Below, piece by piece: positions 47,503 through 56,944 of a stretch of DNA of 64,000 nt. This DNA comes from Pseudomonas oleovorans subsp. oleovorans. GTDB taxonomy: Bacteria > Pseudomonadota > Gammaproteobacteria > Pseudomonadales > Pseudomonadaceae. The stretch lies in NCBI RefSeq assembly GCF_002197815.1, contig NZ_NIUB01000025.1, positions 1-64,000 on the forward strand, read 5' to 3'. Under the pieces are notes generated by a model. It worked only from the letters and a program-made list of their open reading frames with translations, ran no database searches and had not been told where the DNA came from. Position 1 is the stretch's first letter. Every line of letters begins with the position of its first letter. A program made the translations under genes and the position numbers.

Positions 47503-47907
47503 GTGAAACTGTTGACCGCCCTGCTGTTGAGCCTGTCGATCTGCCTGCCTGCCCTGGCGTCTTCGGAAAAGAAGGAGGAGGATCCAGCGACGATTTATCA
47601 CAACCTGACGCCAGCCTTGGTCGGCAACCTGGCGGATCAGGGCAATCGTCTGAAGTTCTTCAAGGCCGATGTGTCTCTGCGGGTGAGCGGCACCGAGGCC
47701 GAGGAGAAGCTCAAGCGGCATGAACCGCTGATCCGCCATCAGATGGTGATGCTGTTCTCGGCCCAGACCAGCGAGATCATCAACGCTCCCGATGGCCGTG
47801 AGAACCTGCGCCTGGAAGCGTTGAAGAAGGTGCAGGACGCGATCAATGGCGAAGAGGGCAAGCCTATCGTCGAAGATCTGCTGTTCAACAACCTGATCAT
47901 TCAGTAA
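47503..47907 (+). CDS. FliL-like exported protein
   Basis: The 134-residue protein has a cleavable signal peptide (KLLTALLLSLSICLPALA) and a domain similar to flagellar FliL: YHNLTPALVGNLADQGNRLKFFKADVSLRV, HEPLIRHQMVMLFSAQTSEIINAPDGRENLRLEALKKVQ across about 80-118, and VEDLLFNNLIIQ. FliL proper anchors in the inner membrane next to the stator. This version lacks the transmembrane anchor and lies outside any flagellar operon. The GTG at 47,503 is preferred over one nine bases upstream, since GGAG overlaps the latter. Confidence 0.87.
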   Translation: MKLLTALLLSLSICLPALASSEKKEEDPATIYHNLTPALVGNLADQGNRLKFFKADVSLRVSGTEAEEKLKRHEPLIRHQMVMLFSAQTSEIINAPDGRENLRLEALKKVQDAINGEEGKPIVEDLLFNNLIIQ

Positions 47908-47946
47908 AAGAGGGCGCAGTCAGTTAAGCGTCGACGCTGCGAATGC

Positions 47947-48019
47947 GTAGGAGCGGCGCTCCGCCGCGAACCAGGGCGAGGCGCAATTGAAAAGCTTCGC
48001 CCCGGGGCGGGGCCCCTAC
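47947..48019. repeat. REP/BIME-type palindrome, family A copy 3
   Basis: The element is nearly the same as that at 46,248, including the upstream GTCAGTTAAGCGTCGACGCTG. One arm has a substitution (GGCCCCTAC for GGCTCCTAC). It lies between the FliL-like gene and the ABC permease gene, which converge. Confidence 0.8.
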
Positions 48020-48058
48020 GAAAAGCCGCTTTTCGCGGCTTAAGCGGTTCCGCTTCTG

Positions 48059-49183
48059 TCAGGCCATCTGCGCCAGGGTCTTGCGAAAACGCGTCAGCGC
48101 GGCGATGAAGAACAGCGTGCCGATGCCGGCAATGGCCAGCATGTAGGGCCAGACGATATTCAGCCCGGCGCCGCGATAGAGAATGGCCTGGGCCAGCGCG
48201 ACGAAGTGGGTGGTCGGCGCCGCCAGCATGATCTGCTGTACCAGCTCCGGCATGCTTTCGCGCGGCGTGGTGCCGCCGGAGAGGATCTGCAGCGGCAACA
48301 GCACCAGGATGATCAGCAGGCCCAATTGCGGCATCGAGCGCGCCACCGTGCCGAAGAAGATGCCCATCGAGGTAGTGGCGAACAGGTGCAGTGCCGCGCC
48401 GACCAGAAACAGCGCAATCGAACCCTCGATCGGCACCTGCAGCCAGCCCTGCACTACCAGCAGCAGTGACAGCGCCGCAGCTGAGAGCACCACCAGCCCC
48501 ATCGACCAGACCTTGGCCAGCATGATTTCCAGTGGCGTCACCGGCATCACCAGCAGGTGTTCGACGGTGCCGTGCTCGCGTTCGCGAATCAGCGCCGCGC
48601 CGGTGAGGATGATCGACAGCATGGTGATCTGGTTGATCACCTCCATCACCGAGCCGAACCAGGCGCGCGTCAGGTTGGGGTTGAACTCTATGCGTGCCAC
48701 CAGTTCGGCCGGCTGCTGCAGCTCGCCCCGGTAGCGGCGGACGAACTCGGCCACCTCGCTGGCGCCGATATTCTGGATGTAGCCGGCACCGGTGAAGGCC
48801 ATGCTGACCTGGGTGGCATCGACGTTGAGCTGGATTGCCGGGCTGCGACCAGCGAGCACGTCGCGCTGGAAGTTCGGTGGAATGTTCAGGGTGAAGGTGT
48901 AGCGCCCGGCATCCATGCCGCGATCCATCTCGTTCAGGTCGATACGTTGCGGGGTACGGAAGTAGGGCGCCTGGAAGGCCTGGATCAGCCGTTCGGAGAG
49001 TTGCGACTGGTCTTCGTCGACCACGGCGATGGCGGCGTTGTGCAGGCTCTCCGGCATGCTGGTGGCGGCCGAGTAGATGCCCATGCTGAAGGCCCAGATG
49101 ATCAGCAGTACCAGCGCCAGGTCATGCTGCAGGCTGCGCAGCTCCTTGATGCCGAGGTGGAGGATATTGGCCAGGCGTTCCAT
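48059..49183 (-). CDS. ABC-2 type permease (YhhJ-like)
   Basis: The 374-residue permease has one N-terminal helix (about 22-42), a large periplasmic domain (about 45-170) and five C-terminal helices, in the ABC2_membrane_3 plan. REREHGTVEHLLVMPVTPLEIMLAK and the terminal SGGTTPRESMPELVQ are characteristic. It completes an exporter with the RbbA-like and HlyD-like proteins just upstream. The ATG overlaps the previous stop by one base, and AGGAGG is close; a GTG three bases earlier is too close to it. Confidence 0.9.
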   Translation of the reverse strand: MERLANILHLGIKELRSLQHDLALVLLIIWAFSMGIYSAATSMPESLHNAAIAVVDEDQSQLSERLIQAFQAPYFRTPQRIDLNEMDRGMDAGRYTFTLNIPPNFQRDVLAGRSPAIQLNVDATQVSMAFTGAGYIQNIGASEVAEFVRRYRGELQQPAELVARIEFNPNLTRAWFGSVMEVINQITMLSIILTGAALIREREHGTVEHLLVMPVTPLEIMLAKVWSMGLVVLSAAALSLLLVVQGWLQVPIEGSIALFLVGAALHLFATTSMGIFFGTVARSMPQLGLLIILVLLPLQILSGGTTPRESMPELVQQIMLAAPTTHFVALAQAILYRGAGLNIVWPYMLAIAGIGTLFFIAALTRFRKTLAQMA

Positions 49184-51888
49184 CACACCTCCTGTTTGCG
49201 CAGCAGGCTAGCGCTGAGCAGCGTCAGCAGCGGGATGGTCAGGGCCAGAGCGGTGAAGTAGCCGGTCAGGTCCTGCAGCTCCAGCGCCTTGGAGAAGATG
49301 CCGCGGCTGATCACCAGAAACTGCGAGGTCGGGTAGAGCTGGCCGATCAGCGCGCCCGCGCCTTCCAGCGAGGCCACCGGGTAGATCAGCCCGGAAAACT
49401 GGATGGCCGGCAGCAGGGTGACGATGGCGGTGCCGAACACGGCGGCGATCTGACTGTTGGTGAAGGTCGACATGAGCAGGCCGAGTCCGGTGGCGCAGGC
49501 CAGATAGAGCAGGGCGCCGGCCAGCAGAGTCAGCGGGTTGCCCTTGAGCGGGACGTCGAACACCGTGACTGCCAGCAGCATCAGCAGGATGAAGTTGAAC
49601 AAACCCAGGGCGATGTAGGGCAGCTGTTTACCGAGCAGGAATTCCAGGCGGGTGACCGGGGTAACGTAGAGATTGATGATCGAGCCCAGCTCCTTCTCGC
49701 GCACCACACCGAGGGCCGTGAGCATCGCCGGGATCAGCATCAGCAGCAGCGGGATCACCGCCGGCACCATGGCCTTGAGGCTTTCCACGTCCGGGTTGTA
49801 GCGGTAGCGCACCTCCAGCGCGGCGGCGTTGGCTGCTTGCGGCTGTGGCGAACGCCGCGCCAGTTCGCTCAGGTAGTGCTGATGCAGGCCGGTGACGTAG
49901 CCCTTGATGGTTTCGGCGCGGGTCGGCATGGCGCCGTCGATCCACATGCCGATCTGCGGATTGTCGCCGCGCTTGAGATCGCGACCGAAGTGCGGCGGAA
50001 TCTCCACGGCGAGGCTGATATCGCCATTGCGCAGGCGCCGTTCCAGCTCGTCGTAGTCGGAGAGCGGCGCCTTCTCCAGGAAGTAGCGCGAGCCGGACAG
50101 GTTGAGGTGGTATTCCTGGCTGGTGGTGGTCTGGTCGCGATCGAGCACGGCGAAGGTCAGGTCTTCGACGTCGAGGCTGATGCCATAGCCGATGATGAAC
50201 AGCAGCAGCACGGTGCCGAGCAGCGCCATGCCGCCACGGATCGGGTCGCGGCGCAGCTCCAGCGCTTCGCGGCGGGCATAGCTGAGCAGGCGGCGCAGGC
50301 TGAAGCGTTGACGCTGTTGTGGCGGCGCCTGTTCCAGCGGCGGCGCCTCGCTGACCGCTTGCTCGCCAGCCGCCTCCTGCAGGTAAGCGATGAAGGTGGC
50401 TTCCAGGTTGTCCAGGCCGCGTTTGTCCATCAGGCCCTGCGGCGTGTCGCTGTCGAGCACGCGGCCGGCGTGCATCAGCGAGATGCGGTCGCAGCGCTGC
50501 GCCTCGTTCATGAAGTGGGTGGAGATGAAGATGGTCACGCCGTCCTGGCGCGACAGGTCGAGCATCAGTTGCCAGAAGCCGTCGCGTGCGACCGGATCGA
50601 CCCCCGAGGTGGGTTCGTCGAGGATCAGGATCTCCGGCTTGTGAATCACCGCCACGGCCAGCGACAGGCGCTGGCGGATGCCCAATGGCAGGCGCTCGGG
50701 GAGCATGTCCATGACTTCGCCGAGGTCGAAGCGTGCGGCCATCTGCGCCACGCGTGGCTCGATCTCCTCGGCGGGTACGTGAAAGAGTTGCGCGTGCAGC
50801 ACCAGGTTCTGCCGCACCGTCAGTTCGCCATACAGGGAGAACGCCTGGGACATGTAGCCGACCCGCTTGCGCGTGGCCATGTCGCGCGGGTCAACTGCCT
50901 GGCCGAACAGCAGCGCCTCGCCCTCGCTGGCCGGTAGCAGGCCGGTGAGCATCTTCATGGTGGTGCTCTTGCCGCAACCGTTGGAGCCGAGAAAACCAAA
51001 GATTTCGCCCCGGCGGATGCGAAACGACACCGAGTCGACGGCGACGAAATCACCGAAGCGCATGGTCAGGCCCTTGGCTTCGATGGCGATCTCTTGGCTG
51101 TCTTGCAGGGGGGGAATGAGCACCTGCTGATGGCCGCGGCGGCGCTCCTCGGGCAGCAAGGCGATAAAGGCCTGTTCCAGGCTGGCGCTGTTGGTGCGTA
51201 CGCGCAGTTCCGCCGGGCTGCCTTCGGCCAGCACGCGTCCGGCATCCATCGCCACCAGGTGGTCGAAGCGCTCGGCTTCCTCCATATAGGCCGTGGCCAC
51301 CAGCACGCTCATCTGCGGACGCTGTGCGCGAATGCGCGCGATCAGTTCCCAGAACTGGTTGCGCGACAGCGGGTCGACGCCGGTGGTTGGCTCGTCGAGG
51401 ATCAGCAGGTCGGGGTCGTGGATCAGCGCGCAGCACAGCCCCAGCTTCTGCTTCATGCCGCCCGACAGCTTACCCGCCGGACGCTCGCGGAAGGCCGACA
51501 TACCGGTGCTGCGCAGCAGGTCTTCGATGCGTCGCTCGCGTTCGGCAGCGTCCTGACCGAACAGGCGACCGAAGAAATCCAGGTTCTCGAACACCGACAG
51601 CGTCGGGTAGAGGTTCTTGCCCAGGCCCTGCGGCATGTAGGCGATATGCGGGCAGACATTGCGCCGATGACGGGCATCGGCCATGTCGCCGTCGAGCACC
51701 TCGACGAGGCCGTCCTGAATCTTGCGTGCCCCGGCGATCAGCGCCAGCAAGCTGGACTTGCCGACACCGTCGGGGCCGATCAGGCCGACCATGCAGCGGG
51801 CCGGCAGTGCCAGCTCGATCTGTTGCAGCGCGTGGGTCTGGCCGTAGCGCAGGCCGACGCCGCTCAGGCGTGCGACCGCCGCGTTCAT
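49183..51888 (-). CDS. ABC exporter with two ATPase domains and a permease domain (RbbA/YhiH-like)
   Basis: The 901-residue protein begins with two ABC ATPase domains: Walker [10 protein letters not shown] and GSNGCGKST; signatures [15 protein letters not shown] and [15 protein letters not shown]; Walker [14 protein letters not shown] and [13 protein letters not shown]. The second signature has diverged (PLGIRQ). The C-terminal half (about 540-901) is an ABC-2 permease like YhhJ. In E. coli rbbA/yhiI/yhhJ form the same set. The ATG at 51,888 overlaps the HlyD stop (ATGA). Export of a hydrophobic drug or metabolite is likely, but the substrate is unknown. Confidence 0.92.
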   Translation of the reverse strand: MNAAVARLSGVGLRYGQTHALQQIELALPARCMVGLIGPDGVGKSSLLALIAGARKIQDGLVEVLDGDMADARHRRNVCPHIAYMPQGLGKNLYPTLSVFENLDFFGRLFGQDAAERERRIEDLLRSTGMSAFRERPAGKLSGGMKQKLGLCCALIHDPDLLILDEPTTGVDPLSRNQFWELIARIRAQRPQMSVLVATAYMEEAERFDHLVAMDAGRVLAEGSPAELRVRTNSASLEQAFIALLPEERRRGHQQVLIPPLQDSQEIAIEAKGLTMRFGDFVAVDSVSFRIRRGEIFGFLGSNGCGKSTTMKMLTGLLPASEGEALLFGQAVDPRDMATRKRVGYMSQAFSLYGELTVRQNLVLHAQLFHVPAEEIEPRVAQMAARFDLGEVMDMLPERLPLGIRQRLSLAVAVIHKPEILILDEPTSGVDPVARDGFWQLMLDLSRQDGVTIFISTHFMNEAQRCDRISLMHAGRVLDSDTPQGLMDKRGLDNLEATFIAYLQEAAGEQAVSEAPPLEQAPPQQRQRFSLRRLLSYARREALELRRDPIRGGMALLGTVLLLFIIGYGISLDVEDLTFAVLDRDQTTTSQEYHLNLSGSRYFLEKAPLSDYDELERRLRNGDISLAVEIPPHFGRDLKRGDNPQIGMWIDGAMPTRAETIKGYVTGLHQHYLSELARRSPQPQAANAAALEVRYRYNPDVESLKAMVPAVIPLLLMLIPAMLTALGVVREKELGSIINLYVTPVTRLEFLLGKQLPYIALGLFNFILLMLLAVTVFDVPLKGNPLTLLAGALLYLACATGLGLLMSTFTNSQIAAVFGTAIVTLLPAIQFSGLIYPVASLEGAGALIGQLYPTSQFLVISRGIFSKALELQDLTGYFTALALTIPLLTLLSASLLRKQEV

Positions 51889-52939
51889 TGCGGAACCTTG
51901 ATCGCCAGATGCGCGGGCCACTCGGCGTCAGGGTCGAGGCGCAGGTAGGCCATGCCCGGTACACCGGTCTTGACCTGCTGCAGGTGCCTGCTCAGCAACT
52001 CGGGATCGAGGCGCGCCTTGACCCGGAACATCAGTTTCTCGCGCTCGTTGGCGGTTTCCACGCTCTTCGGGGTGAACTGGGCGACGCTGGCGACATAGCT
52101 GACCCTGGCCGGAATCACGTACTGCGGTACGGCATCGATCACCAGGCGTACCTCGCTGCCGAGGGCGACGCGACCGGCCTGACGTTCGGGCAGGAAGAAG
52201 GTCATGTAGACGTCGGTGAGGTCCACCAGGTTGAGCAGCTTGCCGCCGGCACCCAGCACTTCACCGGGTTGGCTCACGCGGTATTGCACGCGACCGGCGC
52301 GAGGCGCCTTGAGCAGGCTGTCATCGATGTCCACCTGCAGGCGCTCGACGCTGGCTCGGGCCGCCTCGGTCGCCGATTGCGCTTCGATGGCCTGCGATTG
52401 CGCGGCGGCGATACCGGCCTCGGCCGAGCTTACCTGGGCGCGCGCGGCGGCCAGCGCGGCTTCGGCGCTTTGCAGGCGGGCCAGATCGTCATCCAGCGTC
52501 TGCTGAGGCAGGGCGTTGCGCTTGACCAGGGTGGCGCTGCGCGCGTGACGTTTGCGCGCGGCATCCAGTTCGGCCTGGCGCTGGCGCACCACGGCTTCGG
52601 CGGCCAGCTTCTCGCTTTGGCGCAGGCTGATCTGGCTGGCGGCGGTGGTCTGGCCATTCTCGGCCTGGCGCAATTGGGCGCGGGCCTGCGCCTGTTGGGC
52701 TTCGAGCACCTGGGTGTCCATGCGCGCGAGAACCTGGCCTGGCTCGACGAAGTCACCTTCGTCCACCTCGATGCTGGCAACGCGCCCGGCGAGCTTGGTG
52801 GCCACATCCACTTCGGTGGCCTCGATGCGTCCGTTGCCGCTGGCGAAGCCCTCGCCCAGGCCGTTCGGGCGCAGCTGCCACCAGGCTGTGGCAGCCAGTA
52901 CGGCGACGGCGGCAGCGAGCAGAACGGCCTGGTGATCAT
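51885..52939 (-). CDS. HlyD-family membrane fusion protein, apparent frameshift near codon 5
   Basis: The periplasmic adaptor of the exporter has the lipoyl/barrel-sandwich motif ([24 protein letters not shown]), a long coiled coil (about 75-185) and beta-barrel [21 protein letters not shown]. The frame with all homology has no ATG, GTG or TTG before the GTG at 52,811, and that start would lose the membrane anchor. The natural start MITRP (ATG at 52,939, AGGGA upstream) is in another frame. One extra base near 52,920-52,932 would join MITRP to [18 protein letters not shown] and restore the anchor. This is a true mutation or a sequencing slip. Confidence 0.75.
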
Positions 52940-52955
52940 TTCGGCTTCCCTGTTG

Positions 52956-52977
52956 AACCCCGGTTGCGGGGTTTTCA
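52956..52977. terminator. Hairpin between the GGDEF and HlyD genes
   Basis: The seven-base stem AACCCCG / CGGGGTT has a four-base loop. The T-run (TTTT) is on the plus-strand side, so as a terminator for the minus-strand GGDEF gene it is weak. Confidence 0.4.
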
Positions 52978-53006
52978 CGACCTGTCGATTGTCTGTCGAA
53001 TGCGCA

Positions 53007-54863
53007 TTAGGTGGCTTGATGCAGGTCAAGCACGGGCGGCTGCCACAGGCAGGTGCGGTTACGCCCTTCATGTTTGGCACGGTACAGCGCCTGATCGCCC
53101 TGGGCGAGCAATTCGCCTGGCTGTTCGTCAATCACTGGATCCACTACGGTGATGCCGATACTCAGGGTCAAACGCCCCAGCGGGCTGGTTGGGTGCTTGA
53201 TATCCAGGCTGGCTATCGCTGCATGAATGCGTGCGGCGACCTGCTCGGCGCCCTCCTGATGGGTGTTGGCGAGGATGATGGCGAACTCCTCGCCGCCGTA
53301 ACGGCAGGCGGTGTCGCCTTCGCGCTGCAGGCTTTCGCGCAGGGCTGCGCTGACTTTGCGCAGGACATCGTCACCGGCGAGGTGGCCGAGGGCATCGTTG
53401 TAGGGTTTGAAGTAGTCGATATCCAGCATCAGCAGTGCCAGTGGTGCTGCGAGGCGGCGCAGGCGGCGCCATTCAGCCAGCAGTTGCTGGTCGAAGTAGC
53501 GACGGTTGTACAGGCCGGTCAGGCCGTCGAGTTGTGACAGACGCTGCAATTGCGCTTCCAGTTGCAGGCGCTCGCTGTTGTCGCGGGAAACGGCGATCAG
53601 GTATTCGTGATCATGCAGTTGCACCAGCTGGGTGTTGATCTCGGCCGGTTGCCGGCTGCCGTCGCGGCGAATCAGTTCGCGCTGGAAGATCCGCGACAGG
53701 TTGTCGCGCTGCGCCTGGCGCGCCTGCTCCAGCCAGCGATGAAAACCCGGCATGAGCTTGTCCGGGGCATCGCGCAGCAATTCGGCGAACTGTTCAGGGC
53801 GGTAGTCGAGCGTGGCGTAGGTGGCCTGGTTCATGTGCAGCAGCTCGCGGCTGTCGCTGTCGAAGATGAACAGTCCGTCATGGCTGGAGTCGGTCAGGTC
53901 GAGCACCAACTGCAGCCGCTCACGGTTCTCGCGCAGACGCTGTTCGGTTTCTTCGCGGCGTTCGGCTTCCAGTTTGAAGCGACGATTGGCCTGCTGCAGG
54001 GCATGGGCTCGGCGGCTGTTCTCCAGCGCCAGAGCCAGGGCGGCAACCAACAGCAGGCTGATCGCCAGGCTGGCACCGAGCACGACGTCGGGCAGCGGCG
54101 AGTCCAGCTGATCGAGCAGTTGTTCAGTGGGGCTCAGGCGCAGGCTGAAGTCCTGGTTGTTGAGCAGACTCAGGCCCAGTTGCAGGCCGTGTCGCATATC
54201 GGTGTCCGCTGCGCCATGACGAAACAGGCTGTGACTGTTCTCCAGCAGCTCGAGGTTGAAGGCTTCGCGATTGATCTGGGTGAGCAACTGCAGCATCAGC
54301 GGCTCGACCCGAAATACGCCCTGCAGGAAACCGTCGAACACCTTGCTGCCATTCAGCTCGCGGTACAGCGGTGTATAGAGAACAAAACCGCGTCCGCCCT
54401 GGACCAGATCGAAGCTGTTGGAGAAGCGCTGTTCACCGCTCTCGCGAGCTTCCATCGCCAATGGGTAATTGGGGTGCTCCGGGTGCAGACGAAAATTCAG
54501 CGCCGCTTCGTTGCCGGCTACCGGCAGCAGCCAGCGCATATGCAGGTCGGGGCCAATCCATTGGATCGACTGGTAGGCAGGAAAGCCTCGCAGTACGCGC
54601 TCCACCTCCTCGCCCCAGCTGGCCTGCGGCAGGCGGCCCAGGCTGTTCCACAAGCGGGCGATACGCTCGAGGCTGGCCACCTCCAGGTGCAGCGTGCTCT
54701 CCAGCTGACGCGCCAGGCTGCGTGCCTGGTAGCCGATACGCTCATCGACACGCTGTTGCTGTACGGCCTCGATCTGACGCCAAAGCAGAACGCTGGCGCC
54801 GCTCAGTACCAGTAACAGGAACGCCAGCGCAAGTCGCGCCGGCCAGGGGGAGAATGCCGGCAT
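53007..54863 (-). CDS. CHASE-PAS-GGDEF diguanylate cyclase
   Basis: The 618-residue membrane protein has an N-terminal helix (about 8-25), an extracytoplasmic CHASE-type sensor (about 60-270; SIQWIGPDLHMRWLLPVAGNE), a second helix (about 280-300), a coiled linker, a PAS domain (about 335-450) and a C-terminal GGDEF domain. The active-site motif is intact as RYGGEEF, with DIDYFKPYNDALGH. It should make cyclic-di-GMP in response to an outside signal. AGGAG precedes the ATG at 54,861-54,863. No phosphodiesterase is nearby. Confidence 0.92.
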   Translation of the reverse strand: MPAFSPWPARLALAFLLLVLSGASVLLWRQIEAVQQQRVDERIGYQARSLARQLESTLHLEVASLERIARLWNSLGRLPQASWGEEVERVLRGFPAYQSIQWIGPDLHMRWLLPVAGNEAALNFRLHPEHPNYPLAMEARESGEQRFSNSFDLVQGGRGFVLYTPLYRELNGSKVFDGFLQGVFRVEPLMLQLLTQINREAFNLELLENSHSLFRHGAADTDMRHGLQLGLSLLNNQDFSLRLSPTEQLLDQLDSPLPDVVLGASLAISLLLVAALALALENSRRAHALQQANRRFKLEAERREETEQRLRENRERLQLVLDLTDSSHDGLFIFDSDSRELLHMNQATYATLDYRPEQFAELLRDAPDKLMPGFHRWLEQARQAQRDNLSRIFQRELIRRDGSRQPAEINTQLVQLHDHEYLIAVSRDNSERLQLEAQLQRLSQLDGLTGLYNRRYFDQQLLAEWRRLRRLAAPLALLMLDIDYFKPYNDALGHLAGDDVLRKVSAALRESLQREGDTACRYGGEEFAIILANTHQEGAEQVAARIHAAIASLDIKHPTSPLGRLTLSIGITVVDPVIDEQPGELLAQGDQALYRAKHEGRNRTCLWQPPVLDLHQAT

Positions 54864-54912
54864 GGAAAAACTCCTAGGCTCTGTGTGGTGATAGCACAGT
54901 GCCGCATGCGAC

Positions 54913-55359
54913 TCAACGCATGGCGAGAATTGCCGTCCATTCGGCATCGCTCACCGGCATCACAGACAGGCGACTACCACGTTGTACCAACGCCAGTTCG
55001 GCCAGTAGCGGATTGTTCTTCAGGTGCTGCAGCGCCAACACCTCGTCGAAGGCTTCGACGAATTCGACGTCCAGGGCGCTCCAGGGGTTCTTCTCGATAC
55101 TGGCCTTGGGGTCGTGATAATGGCTGTCTGGGTCGAGCGCGGTTGGGTCCGGGTAGATCTCGCCGGCAATGCGTGCAATGCCGGCGATGCCCGGCTGCGG
55201 GCAACTGGAGTGATAGAAGAACAGGTCGCCTGCCCGCATCGCGCGCATGAAGTTGCGCGCCTGGTAATTACGTACGCCATCCCAGCGCGTTTTGCCCAGG
55301 CGTTGCAGATCGAGAATCGACAGTTCGTCGGGTTCGGATTTCATTAGCCAATGGGGCAT
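54913..55359 (-). CDS. EVE-domain protein
   Basis: This is a 148-residue single EVE domain (PUA-like fold): PHWLMKSEPDELSILDLQRLG, TRWDGVRNYQARNFMRAMRAGDLFFYHSS with the conserved aromatic cage residues, and GIAGIARIAGEIYPDPTALD. EVE domains recognise modified bases in RNA or DNA; the target here is unknown. It stands 49 bases upstream of the GGDEF gene on the same strand, perhaps co-transcribed. Confidence 0.92.
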   Translation of the reverse strand: MPHWLMKSEPDELSILDLQRLGKTRWDGVRNYQARNFMRAMRAGDLFFYHSSCPQPGIAGIARIAGEIYPDPTALDPDSHYHDPKASIEKNPWSALDVEFVEAFDEVLALQHLKNNPLLAELALVQRGSRLSVMPVSDAEWTAILAMR

Positions 55360-55554
55360 GAACTTTGCTCCTGCAGGTCTGTCCGTAAGCGGACGCTTGT
55401 TTGAGTGAAAGTCTCCGACGGTCGGTTGACGCCGGAAATTGCACTGCGTTCGGGACTGGCGGAAAATGCTCGGCTAAACACCTGGCGCCGCCTTATTGCA
55501 CACAACAATAGCGCGCGACTAACGTGCGCATTGCCTTGAAGGGGGAGGCAATAG

Positions 55555-55686
55555 ATGAAACGCAAGCCAGATCTTTTGTGGGTTCTCGTCGTACTGTTCA
55601 GCCTGGGCGTGGTTACCACGGGTTACACCCAGAGTCTCTGGGAACGCCAGGGCGACGCTCCAGCCAATATCACGCAGCAGCCCTGA
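55555..55686 (+). CDS. Small single-pass membrane protein, 43 aa
   Basis: A 44-codon frame begins MKRKPDLLWVLVVLFSL, has one hydrophobic helix (residues 7-22) followed by GYTQSLWERQGDAPAN, and ends in TQQP. GGGGGAGG lies ten bases before the ATG, a very strong ribosome site, which argues for translation. I recall similar short Pseudomonas proteins of unknown function at this place. It is the only plus-strand gene between two minus-strand genes. Confidence 0.7.
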   Translation: MKRKPDLLWVLVVLFSLGVVTTGYTQSLWERQGDAPANITQQP

Positions 55687-55740
55687 CGCTCCGTTTGCCC
55701 GCGTGAGCACCGCAGGGAGTGCGGTGCCGCAGGGTTCACC

Positions 55741-56337
55741 TCAATACCACGCCTTGTCCGTCACCGTTGCCTGCAAGGGCACGTCCCAGCTGGCCATCGC
55801 CAGTTCGTCCACGCGCTGACATTCATGCGCCAGGCCCAGCAGCGTCGGCATGTGCCAATTCTTGCGCCTGTGCAGATAGGCCAGGCTGCGGTCGTAGAAG
55901 CCGCCCCCCATGCCCAGGCGCCCGCCACGATCATCGAAGCCCACCAGCGGCAGCAGCACCAGATCCAGGGCCCAGACCTTGCGTTGGCGCTTTGGCTGCG
56001 GGCGTGGTTCGAGGATGCGAAAACGATTACCTGCCAGTTTCTCGTGCCGGCTGACGCGCTGGAAGACCATCTTGGTGCGCGGCCAGGCGCTGAGCACCGG
56101 CAGGTAGATGTGCTTGCCGCGTTTCTGCGCAGCGGCGAGCAGTGGCCGCGGATCGATTTCGCCATCGTTGGGCAGGTACAGGGCGATGTGCCGGGCGCGA
56201 CGAAACTGCGGGCTTTGTGCCAGTTGCCGATACAGGTTGCGTGCAGCAACACGTTGCTGGCTGCGGCTGAGCGCACGCCGGCGCAGGCGCAGTACGCGGC
56301 GCAGTTGCGGGCGACTGGGAGTGCTGGACGTGGTCAT
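55741..56337 (-). CDS. ygfA: 5-formyltetrahydrofolate cyclo-ligase (YgfA)
   Basis: The enzyme converts 5-formyl-THF to 5,10-methenyl-THF with ATP. The 198-residue protein has the family arginine-rich N-terminus (LRRVLRLRRRALSRSQQ), HIALYLPNDGEIDPRPLL, and the folate/ATP-binding LLPLVGFDDRGGRLGMGGGFYDRSL. It lies directly downstream of 6S RNA, the conserved ssrS-ygfA order, and is probably expressed from the ssrS read-through transcript. Confidence 0.95.
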   Translation of the reverse strand: MTTSSTPSRPQLRRVLRLRRRALSRSQQRVAARNLYRQLAQSPQFRRARHIALYLPNDGEIDPRPLLAAAQKRGKHIYLPVLSAWPRTKMVFQRVSRHEKLAGNRFRILEPRPQPKRQRKVWALDLVLLPLVGFDDRGGRLGMGGGFYDRSLAYLHRRKNWHMPTLLGLAHECQRVDELAMASWDVPLQATVTDKAWY

Positions 56338-56392
56338 GAGGTGAGGTTGTGCTGAGGCAGATAGCAGTGCTGAAACGCGCTGCAGGAAATGA

Positions 56393-56571
56393 TGACTTCC
56401 CGGCGTGCCGCTGTCGGTTTAGCCCTTGAACCCGAAAGTTCAAGGTGGAGGTTGCAGGAGGCGTTAAGGCTTTCCGTCAGGCGGACATGCACACCGGCCC
56501 CAACTTGCAACCCCCGTGGTTGTGCGTATCGGCTCAGGGACATCACCGACTGGCGCACACCCCAGGAAGTT
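56393..56571 (-). ncRNA. ssrS: 6S RNA
   Basis: The position between zapA and ygfA is the conserved ssrS site. The minus strand folds as 6S RNA: 5' ACTTCC pairs with 3' GGAAGT to close the molecule. The arms carry CCCTGAGCCGATA and CGGAAAGCCTTAA-CGCC, and the hairpin CCTTGAACTTTCGGGTTCAAGG lies near the 3' end. The open central bubble mimics a promoter and binds sigma-70 polymerase in stationary phase. Ends are estimated from the closing stem and the -10 box; the length of about 179 nt is typical. Confidence 0.88.
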
Positions 56572-56577
56572 GGGCTT

Positions 56578-56583
56578 AGTATA
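56578..56583 (-). promoter_or_regulatory. -10 box of the 6S RNA gene
   Basis: TATACT on the minus strand lies seven bases before the predicted 5' end. This is a consensus-like sigma-70 element, as expected for ssrS. Confidence 0.65.
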
Positions 56584-56638
56584 CCCGAACAGAGGGTGTG
56601 CGGGGCGGCCTGCGACGAAATGGCAGGCATGAAGGTGC

Positions 56639-56944
56639 TCAGGGCGTCGGGTCGTCGGCCAGCGCATGGTCGACACGATCGAGCAGATCGCGCACCTGCT
56701 GGCGGGTGGAGCTGGCGTCCTGATCCAGGCGCTGCTGCCTGTGCAGCAGGTCATGGGTGATGTTCAGCGCGGCCATCACCGCCACGCGGTCGGCGCCAAT
56801 CACCTTGCCGCTGGTGCGGATCTCACGCATCTTGCCGTCCAGGTAGCGGGCAGCGCTTTCCAGGTTGGCGCGTTCATCCTGCGGGCAGGCGATGCAATAT
56901 TCTTTGTCCAGAATGTGGACGGTCACGGTGTTCGACTGGGTCAT
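56639..56944 (-). CDS. zapA: Cell division protein ZapA
   Basis: ZapA bundles FtsZ filaments at the division site. The 101-residue protein has the globular head (VTVHILDKEYCIACPQDERANLESAARYLDGKMREIR) and the C-terminal coiled coil (ALNITHDLLHRQQ and on). Its ATG overlaps the stop of the preceding coiled-coil gene (ATGA). 6S RNA follows 68 bases downstream with its own promoter. Confidence 0.94.
   Translation of the reverse strand: MTQSNTVTVHILDKEYCIACPQDERANLESAARYLDGKMREIRTSGKVIGADRVAVMAALNITHDLLHRQQRLDQDASSTRQQVRDLLDRVDHALADDPTP

Noticed and set aside
56334..56630. 98-codon open frame between zapA and ygfA
   Set aside because: It covers the 6S RNA gene; RNA structure and synteny explain the region.
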